64,000 bases of DNA, from assembly GCA_030063045.1 (NCBI GenBank), contig JAQSEB010000033.1:1054001-1118000 (forward strand). Reading direction: 5' to 3'. This DNA is from Pratylenchus scribneri. Taxonomy: Eukaryota > Nematoda > Chromadorea > Rhabditida > Pratylenchidae. Of this stretch, positions 1 to 10,784 are shown piece by piece; positions within the stretch are counted from its first letter, which is position 1, and every line of letters begins with the position of its first letter. Below the pieces are notes generated by a model, which was given only the letters and a program-made list of their open reading frames with translations, was not told where the DNA came from and did no database searches. The translations under genes and the position numbers were made by a program.

Positions 1-987
1 CATTCCATAAATAACTAAATTTTTGGTGAACTAAAAAGAGTACAATGTGGGAAATTATTTTTTTTAACAAATGAGCCCAGCAATCCAACTATAAAGTTTT
101 ATTTAAGTCCTCATATGCTTTGCAATTTTGCAATTCAACCATCCATTTCCATTTTAATTCCATCCATCTGATTAAATGTATCCCACATCCCACTCACATC
201 ATTGAAGGAAATGCCATTCACAAATTCATTATGGCCACTTTGATGCCATTAAAAATGGATTAATTTAATTTTGGGTTATTCCCTCTCAACAATAATCTTT
301 GTTCCATCCATTCCACATTAATTAAATCAAAAAATGACTAAAATTCAAGTTTAAATGTGATGGCCATTTTGGCACAATTAATCCCATACTACATATTCCT
401 TTGTCCTTGAGTCCATTATGGATTTTTGATTATTGTAAAATAAATTAGGGCCAATTGCTGCTTTTTTCCATTTACCTTTAATTGCATTCGAATAAAAAAA
501 TTTCCAAGAAAATGGAATCGTTTTTGGTGCACTGTGAAAATGTAAACACATTCCAGCCAGCAGCCGATAAAATGCATAAAGAATGCACCTGTCGGGCATT
601 GAAGAAAGAAAATTTTGGCAAACAAAAAACAAATGCCAATTTGAACTTTTTTAATGAGCATTGCCAAAATAGGCATATTCCCTTAAATTAATGGAAACAA
701 ATATTTTAGATGCCCTTAAGGTGTATCCAAAAATTTATACAAAATAATTGCATTTTTAATTCATTAAATATTTTATTATTTCATCAACCCATTCTAATTA
801 AAATCAATTTCTCTTCTTTTCAAAAGCCTTTTTATTTTATTCAATTTTTATGGCCCATAATTTATCCCATTAAAAACATCAAATTTTCAGCAGACAAATT
901 GACCAATTTCCTCCATTTTTATTTTTAAACCATTTCCCCCAAATCTGCCAAATTCCTTTAACCATTATCCCATTCCAATAAACAATT
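1..987. other. AT-rich stretch without a recognisable gene
   Basis: Short open frames exist on both strands (for example around 380-690), but none shows a signal peptide, a motif or a splice-joined continuation that I can recognise. It is probably intergenic, with the 3' part acting as upstream region of the globin-like gene that starts at 988. Confidence 0.5.
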
Positions 988-1981
988 ATGGGCAATTCAA
1001 TGTGTTATTACAGTGATGAACAATATGGATGCACCGGTGTCCAATTTGGAAGGTCAAAACAAATTCAAAATAAATATGAATCCATCTTTATTACAGAAGC
1101 CACAAAAGAGTCTCCGCAATCCCCAAAAAGTCGGCTATAACCCCAGTTACAATTGTTCAACCATTGAAAGTGAACACATTGGTCCATGATTTATCTAGAA
1201 CAACAATGCAACGTATGAATTAGGAAACAATTTTTCATTGTCAATTTCCCATTTTAGCCTCTCCACAACAAAAAACACAAATTGATGGTCAAAATGGCCC
1301 AGAACAAATTCAACAAGATATCAATAACAAGGAATTGACATGGAGAGATCGGGAAATGTACGAAATAATTGATGGAAATTTAATTAATTATATTAATTAT
1401 AGTATTGCCAAATGTTGGCGGACATATATTCAAACTGGAAGACGAGATATTTTCCACAAAACGATGCTATTTTGCATTGAGGCTAGTCCAAAATTGAATG
1501 AAATAATTGCATGCCAAAGATATTGTTACCGCGATTTAACAAAGTGGCCAAAATTGGATAGAATATGGTCCGAAAAGATTATTTTAAACAAATTAAATAT
1601 TATTTATTCAGCAAAGCCCAATTCTATTTCTACGAAAAACTAATCTATGAATTGAATATGGATGAGAGGAAAATGCGGGATGCATGCACGAGTTTGGGCG
1701 AAACACATGCCAATTATGCCCAATATGGAATGAAGCCACATTTTCTTGATATTTATCATCAACAATTGCTGGGTAATTTAATTTAATTTTTTAATTATTT
1801 TATTTTTCCAATTTAAGGTTTAATTGCGAGTTTGCCTTTCCAAAATTCGGAAGAACGACAAGAAACGGTGGCTGCCTTCAATCGGTTCATTTCATTCATC
1901 ATTGACATTATGAATCAGGCATATAGCCAAAAAGCCAGTGAAAAGAGGAATAATAAAAGGCCAAGCAAAACTGCATTATAA
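988..1981 (+). CDS. globin-like protein with extended, possibly myristoylated N-terminus
   Basis: Model: exons 988-1052, 1097-1212, 1258-1567, 1612-1772 and 1818-1981. All have GT-AG introns of about 44-46 bases and an intact frame, giving 271 residues. The start MGNSMC fits an N-myristoylation signal. About 100 low-complexity Gln/Ser-rich residues precede a helical domain that begins at [10 protein letters not shown]. The C-terminal half carries the nematode-globin style stretch [15 protein letters not shown] followed by [10 protein letters not shown], where the His of HANYAQYG is the candidate proximal haem ligand. Nematode globins with N-terminal extensions and acylation signals are known, and most are thought to be redox or sensor proteins rather than oxygen carriers. 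The family call rests on this C-terminal pattern. The distal part is weakly conserved, so a divergent helical protein is the main alternative. Confidence 0.65.
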
Positions 1982-3030
1982 AAAAACAATATAAATTTTA
2001 TTTTTATTTTTATATTTTATTTATGCCAATTTTAAATAAAATATTTACAAAAATTGAAAGAGTAAAGATCGAAAATGAAAAGTGTTCGAATTTTAAAAAA
2101 TTGTGAAATGATTTTTATTTAAAGCCTTTTCTCATATTTCACATTTTATTTTTGCTTGGGAATTTACTGCTAAATATGAAATTTTAAAGCCCAAAGAGAT
2201 AATCCATACAAATTGAAGTCGCAAAAATTTAAAAAAGCGATAAGGTTTATAGGATCATATTTTACTGCTTGGCAACAACTGTTTCCCGGCAAGTTTTAAT
2301 CTAATTCTTTCCGGTTGTTCCGGTTAGTTTCCGGAAAGTTTTAATCTAATTCTTTCCGGTTGTTCCGGTCAGTTTCCGGAAAGTTTTAATCTAATTCTTT
2401 CCGGTTGTTCCGATTAGTTTCCGGAAAATTTTAATTCTTTCCGGTTATTTTCCGGAAAGTTTTAATTATTTCCGGTTGTTCCGGTTAGATCCCGGGAAGT
2501 TTTAATTCTTTCCGGTTAGATTCCGGAAAGTTTTAATTCTTTCCGGTTGTTCCGGTTAATTTCCGGAAAGTTTTAATTCTTTCCGGTTGTTCCGGTTAAT
2601 TTCCGGAAAGTTTTAATTCTTTCCGGTTGTTCCGGTTAGTTTTCGGAAAGTTTTAATTCTTTCCGGTTGTTCCGGTTAGTTTCCGGAAAGTTTTAATTCT
2701 TTCCGGTTGTTCCGGTTAGTTTCCGGAAAAGTTTTAATTCTTTCCGGTTGTTCCGGTTAGTTTCCGGAAAATTTTAATTCTTTCCGGTTGTTCCGGTTAG
2801 TTTCCGGAAAGTTTTATTCGGTTAGTTTCCAGAAAGTTTTAATGCCTCCTGTTCCCCAAAGTTTCAATGGAATAAAAAACATCAAAAATAACATCATTTA
2901 TATTTTATTCTGCATCAATAAAAATTAATATAAGTGAATAGAATTATTTAATTTGAAATTGAATAAAAATATATTATTAATATTTGAATATTTTTTGCCT
3001 TCAAGGCAAATAAATCATTGCAAAATTTTA
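1982..3030. other. intergenic region dominated by a minisatellite
   Basis: Between the globin-like gene and the converging NDUFB5-like gene there is AT-rich DNA. Its middle (about 2285-2845) is the 40-bp tandem repeat listed separately. No gene is seen. Confidence 0.6.
2285..2845. repeat. 40-bp minisatellite, about 13 copies
   Basis: Tandem units of about 40 bases read roughly GGTTGTTCCGGTTAGTTTCC followed by GGAAAGTTTTAATTCTTTCC. The first copies carry an extra AATCT and are about 46 long. Several copies are shortened or carry single-base changes. Each unit contains the palindrome TTTCCGGAAA, so the array is rich in short self-complementary sites. The array lies in non-coding DNA. Confidence 0.9.
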
Positions 3031-4246
3031 TCATCTTTCTTTCCATTGTCCCTTTCTATCGCGAGTTCCTTTCTCTTTGGCCGCATCCAACAATTCATCC
3101 TCCAATTTTTCCATCATATCCAACCGTTGATGGGTTACTCCTTTTGGATCATATCTACATTTAAGTTTTTTCATAAAGATCTAAAAAATTGAATTCCTCA
3201 CAGAAATGTCGGATATTTCCAATATTTTTCGCGAATTCGACTCCAATCCCAAGGTGGCGTTCGTTTCACTAAATTTTAAGAGATTATCTAAATGGGCAAT
3301 TTTTTTCAAATTTTTTGCGAATTATTTCTCAAATCATTTGGTAAATGTAAATTTAAAATATATCAAAAGATAAAGAATTTCTTTAAATGATACCAAAACC
3401 ATAAAAATTGGTTAAACTACAGTAAAGTTATGTTTAGTAAATGAATTGATATTGATATCAGAAAAGAATGAGATGACACCAATCAAAAAATTTTTCCCTT
3501 TCTTCACTCAGATATCAGAGTACAAATGAGAAGAGAGATAGCTGAATACTGTATATGGTATTGGAAATTGAAATTGAAGGAACCCCAAAGCAAAGCCCAA
3601 ATTTTCCATTCCTTTTTTAAGAGAATCTCTTCCGGTTTTTGGCTCATAACTTATCGAGGTTTTCCAATTTCATTTTTCATTTTGGAGAGCATAAATTGTC
3701 AACATTTTTGACATAAATCGGCCAAATGTATATGCAAATAAGTATTTTTTATAATTTTGTTCTGGAAATATTTTTCTTTTTAATTTATTTTTGGGAAAAG
3801 GACAGCATTACTAAAAATTTTACTCACTTCGATTTGCCCAAATATCAATTTTGAACATTGTATATATTCCGCAAATTATGCCAGTGATTGTGCAAAATGC
3901 TATAATTGCCCAAACAACGCGAACTTCCGAATGGTCTTGGAATGTATGAATATAGCTGAAAAATTAATTTTGAATAATTATTCAATTTAAATATTATTTT
4001 GTACCCTGAGAGATTATCAGCTGGCATTTGAGGTTTATACCGTGAATCACGGGACCAATAACGTTCATAACGGAAATGGCCCTTTTCGCCTGGAGGCGGT
4101 TTCAATTGGATTTTGGCTGGCAACGGTCTTTCCATTTCCCAATATCCATGCCGAAGAATATTCACGTGACGGCAGGAATTGGCAAAAATTACGCGAGATG
4201 AATAAATTAAAGAAGGATTTGATGGAGTTAATCGAAACATTCTCAA
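3031..4246 (-). CDS. probable mitochondrial inner-membrane protein, NDUFB5-like
   Basis: Model on the minus strand: exons 4246-4005, 3955-3828, 3268-3202 and 3154-3031. Phases match at every junction and the product is 186 residues. The N-terminus (MRMFRLTPSNPSLI) is basic and free of acidic residues, as in mitochondrial presequences. A conserved-looking soluble stretch (GHFRYERYWSRDSRYKP) is followed by one hydrophobic segment (VVWAIIAFCTITGIICGIY). A charged helical tail contains WDWSRIREKYWKYP and ends in a Lys/Arg-rich C-terminus. Length, order (presequence, one membrane span, helical tail) and the Trp/Tyr-rich motif after the span resemble complex I subunit NDUFB5. The match is by layout only, so another small inner-membrane protein remains possible. 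The third intron (3269-3827, about 560 bases) is long for this window. Confidence 0.55.
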
Positions 4247-4772
4247 TAATAAATAATATTAAAAATATAAAATAAAATTTTTAAGGAAAAATTCTTAAAT
4301 TTCTTATAGAGGAAGCAATGGCAAAAACAAAAATGTAAACAAGTTGAAGAGAAGAGTGGCTTGGGGGAGGGTATTGCAATGGGGAATAGAAAAAAGGAAT
4401 AAATATGGTCGTTGGTCCACAATTTTTAAGGGCGGCCTTATTAGGGGACAAAGAGCACCAAAGGCAGTAAATTTAGTAAAAAACATTCCCATTTTAATCG
4501 AAGAAAAAATAAATTATAATAATTATATTTAAATGAAACAAGTTTAAATTAATTTAAATTAAATATAATTAGCATTAGCATATCATTAAAATAGTGGTGC
4601 GCTTTTTTGCCGAAAGAATAAGACTTTTTGCGAAAACTTCGTAGCTTATAGTTATAATCAAATCTAATCGAAATAAGATTGGTATAATTTTTGTAATTAT
4701 TTAATTCAAGAAAAAAGTATTCAATATTTTATTAATAAATGGTTTAATAATATGGAAATATTTGAATTGAAA
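4247..4772. other. intergenic, AT-rich
   Basis: It separates the start of the NDUFB5-like gene from the 3' end of the chitinase-like gene, both on the minus strand. Short frames on either strand show no recognisable protein. Confidence 0.5.
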
Positions 4773-6654
4773 TCAATCATGACCAAATCTGGATAATTTA
4801 ATTTTGACGGGATGTTGCAAACAAGGACTATTATTAAAATCCATTCGATGTAATTCTGGCTTCTTATAAATTGCATAAACACAACGAAGTCGATTCCGTT
4901 CATTTTCCTTTGAGAATCGTCGGCGTTTCGGATCAAAATATGGAAGAATGCCAGCAAATGTTGCCGGAACACAATCTTCGGCAATAAAATATTAAACAAA
5001 ATTCAAAATAAATTTCCAACCGCATGGCTTCGATTTCCACATATTTCCCCAATCCGGCTGCCAACTCAGCGCTCTTTTTCCTCCCTCAAAACCTTCGGGC
5101 ATATCTTTCAAAATTTATTAATGACAATTTGAATAATTCAATCCCTGCCAAGAAACCTTTACAACTCAATGTTTTTTCGAGTCCATGATGGACCCCCAAC
5201 TTTTCGCAAAACCATTTGAATGCCTAAATTCCTCAATTGTCCATTTTTATTGAATATTTTCACTTTAATTCGTCGATTTTCACCGCCCATTCCAGGGAAT
5301 AATCCATCGCCCACTTTTGGGTCCTCCCCATTGCATTCATTGTTTATTATCAAATTGGTTGGCCCAAACACGGATCCATTGTATCCTTCACGTCGATGCC
5401 GGTCACTCGGCACCCAATTGCCCATCATCACCTAAATATTAAATATAAAATAAATATATTAATTAAAAAATAAAAAATAAAATATTAAAATAATTAATTA
5501 ATAAAAATAATAAATAAATTAATTAAAAATTAAAATTGATGCCTCATGCATTGATGGTTTTGGCGGTTGAGGTGTCATATAAAACCTTTAAAACGTTCCT
5601 TTTTTAATAAAAATCCAAATTGGACCAAAGTGCCGAAAGCATTGCCAATGGTGGATCCAATCGATTTATCAACAAATTTGGCCTATTCAACAAATCAATG
5701 TCGATGTTTTCCGTTCTCAGAAAATGTTGAAATTGGCCATAATTATAATTCCAAGAAAGCTTCAATTTTTATTTAAAAAATGTTTATTTATATTTAAAGA
5801 AACCTGTAAAGGTCCGCGACCAAAATAGCAACCACCAAATGTGCTCGAATTTACCCCAGAATCGGAAATCTCTCCGTCTGATGTTTTGCATGGATACCTT
5901 CAATAAATTAATACCATAATTTTGGACGTCATTTTTGGCTACCAAAAATCTAATTCCGGTGAACTTCGACAATATCTTCCTGCCAGATGGCAACTTTCAC
6001 CATCTCTAAATGTATCGCCCTCCGGCCTTTTTCCAAATAAATGTGATCTTGGGCCGCCCTCAAAATAGTGGTAGAATCCTCCTCGATAGAAACATTCATT
6101 TGCGGATCGAAGCGAAAGATTTGATTGACTAAAAATTTCGATGGCTAAAGATGGAGAATATCTTCAAATTGACTTATAAACTCGAAGATTGTTTAGCCCA
6201 CTTTCAGCCAAAACATGCGCAAAGAAGGCGGCCACATCGCGTCTTTGCAATTCATGAAGGGTGTACGGAGAATTGGCCAAAGATTTTGAATGAAGGGCAC
6301 CGCCAAATTGGGGAAAATATCTGGCGGCAATGACAAAAGCATCGTAGGAATAGGGCAAACAAGGATGTTCGCCCCAACCTTGATTGGCCACGGGGAAAAG
6401 ATCCTTTAAATGTTTTTATTTTAATTAAATATATTTAAGTGATTCACAACCTCCCACATTTTCCGTGTAAACCATTTTTCGATTCGAACTCTGGGCTTTA
6501 AATTTGGATCGACAGGGCCGTTTATGCATTTTTTGGATGGACCTTTGCCATATTTTCTCGTTTTTGGACAAACTTGGGTTGGCCCAAAAGGATATGAGGA
6601 TAATATTGGGAGGAAAATGAGAAGAAGGGAATGCACAATTTTGGAAATATTCAT
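4773..6654 (-). CDS. secreted GH19 chitinase-like protein
   Basis: Ten exons on the minus strand: 6654-6451, 6403-6202, 6144-5943, 5897-5804, 5759-5626, 5585-5543, 5431-5264, 5223-5157, 5104-5021 and 4975-4773. Phases agree throughout, giving 466 residues. MNISKIVHSLLLIFLPIL is a signal peptide. Family 19 landmarks appear in order: NQGWGEHPCLPY; RRDVAAFFAHVLAET, whose Glu matches the general acid of the HET motif; CYFGRGPLQLSWNYNYG; ALWFYMTPQPPKPSMHE; and GNWVPSDRHRREGYN. Many Cys residues fit an extracellular enzyme. GH19 enzymes cleave chitin beta-1,4 links with inversion. In a nematode the likely substrates are eggshell, feeding structures or fungal walls. The intron after exon 6 begins with GC (5542-5541). 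Activity is inferred, and the second catalytic Glu was not assigned with certainty. Confidence 0.8.
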
Positions 6655-7968
6655 TGAAATTGGATTGGATTAGAATGAACGCAAATTTGAAGGGGAATTG
6701 GACCAAAATTGTGAGCAGCACATTCTCGAATCCAATCGAATGGACAATTGACCAATTCCATTGTGTTTACCTGGGACTACTTTTTAGTATTGTCCAGTGT
6801 CCACCACCCACATTGCAATCATCGAATAAAAATGGATTTATCGAAGGAAAACAAATAATCGACATAAATTGGAACAATTTGAATGAAGAATGGATAAAAA
6901 AAACATTAATTCTTTTTTTAATGTGAATGGAAATTCGGCACAAATTTGAAATAATGAATATTTATTTTTAATTTAATTATAAATTCTTTGTGATTGTTTT
7001 CAATATTTGTAATTCCAATAAATTCATCAAAAAATGTTCTTCCCTGAATCAATCCATTGAATCCGATACAAAATTGTTCATTTTTTCCGCAAAATACAAA
7101 GGCAGCTCAATCTGCCGAATAAGTACAAAATCCACGCACTCATCCGCCCAATTCATAAATCCATTCATTAATTCATTCATTCAACTCCATTCAAGGTCAA
7201 TTGAATTTCAATTCATTTCTATCCACCATTCATATTTCATTTTTATTACTAATAATATTATAAATATAAATATTTATTTTTAATGTTTATCTTTGGATCA
7301 TTAATTTAGCATTAAATTTTCTTCGATTTTATAGCTAATCAAAAGTAAATTTAGCCCAAATAAATTTGGAAGGCAACAAATGTTCCTTTTTCTTTTAAAA
7401 CCAATTCACTGGCTGTTTTCCTCCAATTTCATTTTATCCACCCAAAATCTGATCACTATAATTTTTCGCCTCCCAATTTTCTGCCCACCTCTTTCGGCAT
7501 TCCCTTTTGATTAATTATTTTGTCCGTCCATGGTCAAATACTCTATTTTTTCCTTAAACCATAAAATCACACTCAAACTAGGATCATTATTTTTAAATTA
7601 ATTAATTAATTATTGTAATTCAAATTGAATAAAATTAATCAATAAATTCAAAATTGCATCAATAAATTTTACTCAATTCGATATTTAAACTTTACTTCTT
7701 TTCTCCTTTGAGTTTAAATATATTTTAAAAAAGAAAAGGAAACCGGTTTGTGCCTGGAGGCAAGTGAAAATTTTTCTCAATTGAAGGCCAACAAAATACA
7801 ATTTTTTGGTTCTCCTTCAAACAAATATTTTCTTTCACCCAATAAACCAATAAAATTCCATTTAATTCTTCCTAATTTATACCAAATTTTATTACAATCT
7901 CAAACACAATTTTTAATTTAAAAATATATTAAAATATTTTAGCCAATTTTGAATTTTCAACTACAAAA
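6655..7968. other. intergenic region between divergent genes
   Basis: This is the shared upstream region of the chitinase-like gene (-) and the small membrane protein (+). It is AT-rich, with runs of TTAATTAATTAA. Open frames at 6654-6926 and 6990-7283 are low-complexity and show no motif. It probably holds both promoters. No element could be named. Confidence 0.5.
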
Positions 7969-8544
7969 ATGGGCAACATTGTATTCGGAGAAAAATTTAC
8001 ATGCTTTGAAACGAATGAATATTGTTGGATATTTACTAATTATTTTTGTAAAGATTCAAATTAATATTTAAAAGGTGCCCGTTCTTGTGCCGAACCAGCC
8101 CAATGCGTTTATGTGGATCGTTGTGGCGACTCATCAAATGCCCATTATGCATGCCTTCCTTTTGATATGCGTTTCCTAACGTTGGTCATTCAAATCATGT
8201 AAAAAATGTGATTTGAAAAATTACAATTTTTTGCAAATTTTTTGATTTTCATTCTTTTATAATTTAGGTGGATTTTGGTTGGTTGTTTTTTGGTTGTCGT
8301 ACTTTGTTGTTCTGCATTGGTCGTTTGCTATGCAATTCGAGCAATTCGGCAATCTTTTCGCCATGCAATCCAAACCGATAATGACATCATTTTCTACAAT
8401 GCGAGGTCAAAATTAAAAATAAATAAATTTAATTATTTTTTCAGAAATGTGCATAATTTTCCGCATCCGGCCGCAATGAAATATCAGCAAAATGGAAATG
8501 CCGACAATCGAGAATATAATTTACGAAGGAATGGATATTATTGA
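7969..8544 (+). CDS. small single-pass membrane protein with Cys-rich N-terminal half
   Basis: Model: exons 7969-8047, 8075-8198, 8268-8405 and 8445-8544, 146 residues, with phases consistent. The N-terminal half holds eight Cys in about 50 residues (spacing such as FTCFETNEYC and YFCARSCAEPAQC). A hydrophobic segment follows (WILVGCFLVVVLCCSALVVC), then a basic cytoplasmic tail ending RRNGYY. No N-terminal signal peptide is seen in this model, so an upstream exon is possible. The first intron would be only 27 bases, which is unusually short and is the weakest point. Family unknown. The layout (Cys-rich ectodomain, one span, short tail) is that of a small receptor-like or adaptor membrane protein. 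Confidence 0.5.
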
Positions 8545-10784
8545 GATTGGCTGAAAAATGCCAAAAATGTCATTCTATTCCATTTATATACATTTCTAAC
8601 GGGAATTCGCTTGCTCCATTTATAAAATATATTCCTTATATTACTTATATAAATAAATTCATATTTTATTTATTTATTTCTTGATTTTATATTGGCATTA
8701 GTAGGCCTTACTTTTGGACTGATGGGTTCTTTGAGGCACGTACTTGGCGCCTAATATAAGAAAAATGCCGGCTGGTGATTTTGCCCAGTTTCACTTTTAA
8801 AGAATGCATTTTTCGTCCATTTCCATATTTCGAATTCATATAAAAAATACTAGTCATTTTAATATAAGCCAAAATTTTGTACTATATTATTGTTGTTTGG
8901 GCAATTGGAAAGTATCATCGGAAGCAGTGATGAGTTTGGAATTAGGACGGAAAGAATTGAATGGCGAAAGGCAGAAAAGGCAGTTTGCTGAATAAACAAA
9001 TAATGCAAATATTTGTCCCCAAATTGGAAGCACAATTCGCATTGCCAATAACAAATTTGGCCTGCAGGCTGGCAACAAATTTAAATATAATCCATTCCAT
9101 TCCAATCTACTAATTTCCTTCCACCGAATTCCGAACTCCCACTGTCATAAATTCATTTGACCTTCTTCCCAAGGTGCCCCTTCTATAATTTCAAAAATTT
9201 CGTGCAATGCGCACATCGAAAGAGGAAAGAATCGACGGTGCGCGATGGATGAGTGGAATCCCCCAATTGACCCAATATACAACCTCCACCCATCCCATCC
9301 AATAATTTCATCGACCTTTGCGCATACTAACCCATTCAATTCTCCCAATAGACACGCAATTTTGATATTCTCAGTCGGTCAATTATTATTCCCACATTTC
9401 CATTCACCAATTCAATTTAATTTTAGAATAATTCAGCAGATTATTCTTTTGCCGAATTTATTCTTTTTATTTGTTTTATTATCAGTAAATACAAATATAA
9501 TAGCGGAAAAGTCAAAGGACTCACTATTAAAAAAGGAGAATGGGAATGGGGAATTAATGGTTCGGTTAGAAAAAACGAAAGAAACAATGCTGATTCTTAA
9601 TGCCCATTCCATCTAAATTTCCCACAAATTAATGATAAACCAACCCAAAACCCATCCACTAATAAATAATTTTAATAAAATGTAAATACATACATTTGAG
9701 AATACATAATTTTGGACATTTCTTCCTATTCTTACTATTATTTGCTCTTTGGCCTTTCAAAAAGAATGGCGGACAACAATGAATGTGTTAATATTTGTTG
9801 TTTTGCTATTTTAGCCATAATCCACTGTCAACCTCACTTTTGGCCACTGACTGCTTCCATGGCTCCTAAAGCCCGTCCCATTCTATTTGTCTCTGCCAAC
9901 TTATCTGGCCATAATACTTTCTACTCTTCTGTCTCTTTTGGCCAATTCCCTATCTTCCTTTGGTGCATTCGCTTAAAATTGATTCGGTAATATCTCTGCC
10001 ACCGCTCGCCGCTCTTTGGCCCATTATTCTCCTCGCGGCGTAAATATTTTCCACTGGAAAGCAGCAAATGTTCTCAATTGGCTTGCCTATTTGGCCTTCT
10101 CATCTCCTCCTCTGTTTTCAAAACATTTTCTACGGATTTTCACTTCATTTCATTGCGTCAATCCTCATTTGTTTAAAAAAAAACCACGTGGTAGTTTCTC
10201 ACCAACACAAAACCGCGTGGTAGCTTTACATTCCCCTTCCAAACTTCCATTTAGCCTTTCACTAAAATGAACTTAAAAACAATGTTTAATTCCAAATGAC
10301 TTTGCATTTTATGGTATATTTTGCGGCCTCAATCTATTCAATTCATGCAAAAAATGCAAACCATCCAACCATCCATTTTCTCATCAATTTTTTTGCACAT
10401 TCCGCTGATCTTTATCAGCAAATCGGGCACAACAAAAGCCAATGGCCTCTAATGGGAAATGGAATATTCTCTCCGCCAATTTGTCCTTCGCCCATTTCCA
10501 CAATTCCTTTGGACATTGCCGCTTTTTTGATTCATCTCCGGCGGCATCAACAATTCTCATTTGTTTAATTCCCCACGAGATTAAAAGGAATCAATCCATC
10601 AAATTGGTTCAGTTTACCCTTTGTTCAATTTTCTAAATTTAAACCCCAATTATTCATCACATCCTTCTTTGCAGAACAAAAATCAAAGAATATCAAACAC
10701 CATTTTTCCCAATTCAACAAGAATCAAATCATTCATCCGGAAATTCACCTCCAAGGCCAATCCACCAATTCTTCGTACGGAGCA
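8545..10784. other. 2.2-kb region without a firm gene
   Basis: On the minus strand, frames around 9105-8690 include a hydrophobic leader-like stretch and a short open run ending near 8690, but no acceptable splice join was found. On the plus strand, 9245-9616 is open for 123 codons and includes a leader-like segment (FFLFVLLSVNTNIIAEK), but its upstream half is low-complexity. Neither is convincing. The right part is the upstream region of the sugar transporter and contains two E-box-like sites. Confidence 0.4.
10183..10222. promoter_or_regulatory. duplicated E-box-like element upstream of the sugar transporter
   Basis: AAACCACGTGGTAG at 10182-10195 and AAACCGCGTGGTAG at 10210-10223 are near-identical 14-mers. 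The first contains the perfect palindrome CCACGTGG with an E-box CACGTG core. They lie about 570-600 bases before the first exon of the GLUT-type gene. bHLH-Zip factors of the MondoA/ChREBP and Max type bind CACGTG pairs at carbohydrate-responsive genes. The link to this gene is inference from position only. Confidence 0.3.

Noticed and set aside
9245..9616. 123-codon frame with a leader-like segment
   Set aside because: The part before the hydrophobic stretch is low-complexity and there is no plausible start or intron that would place the leader first.
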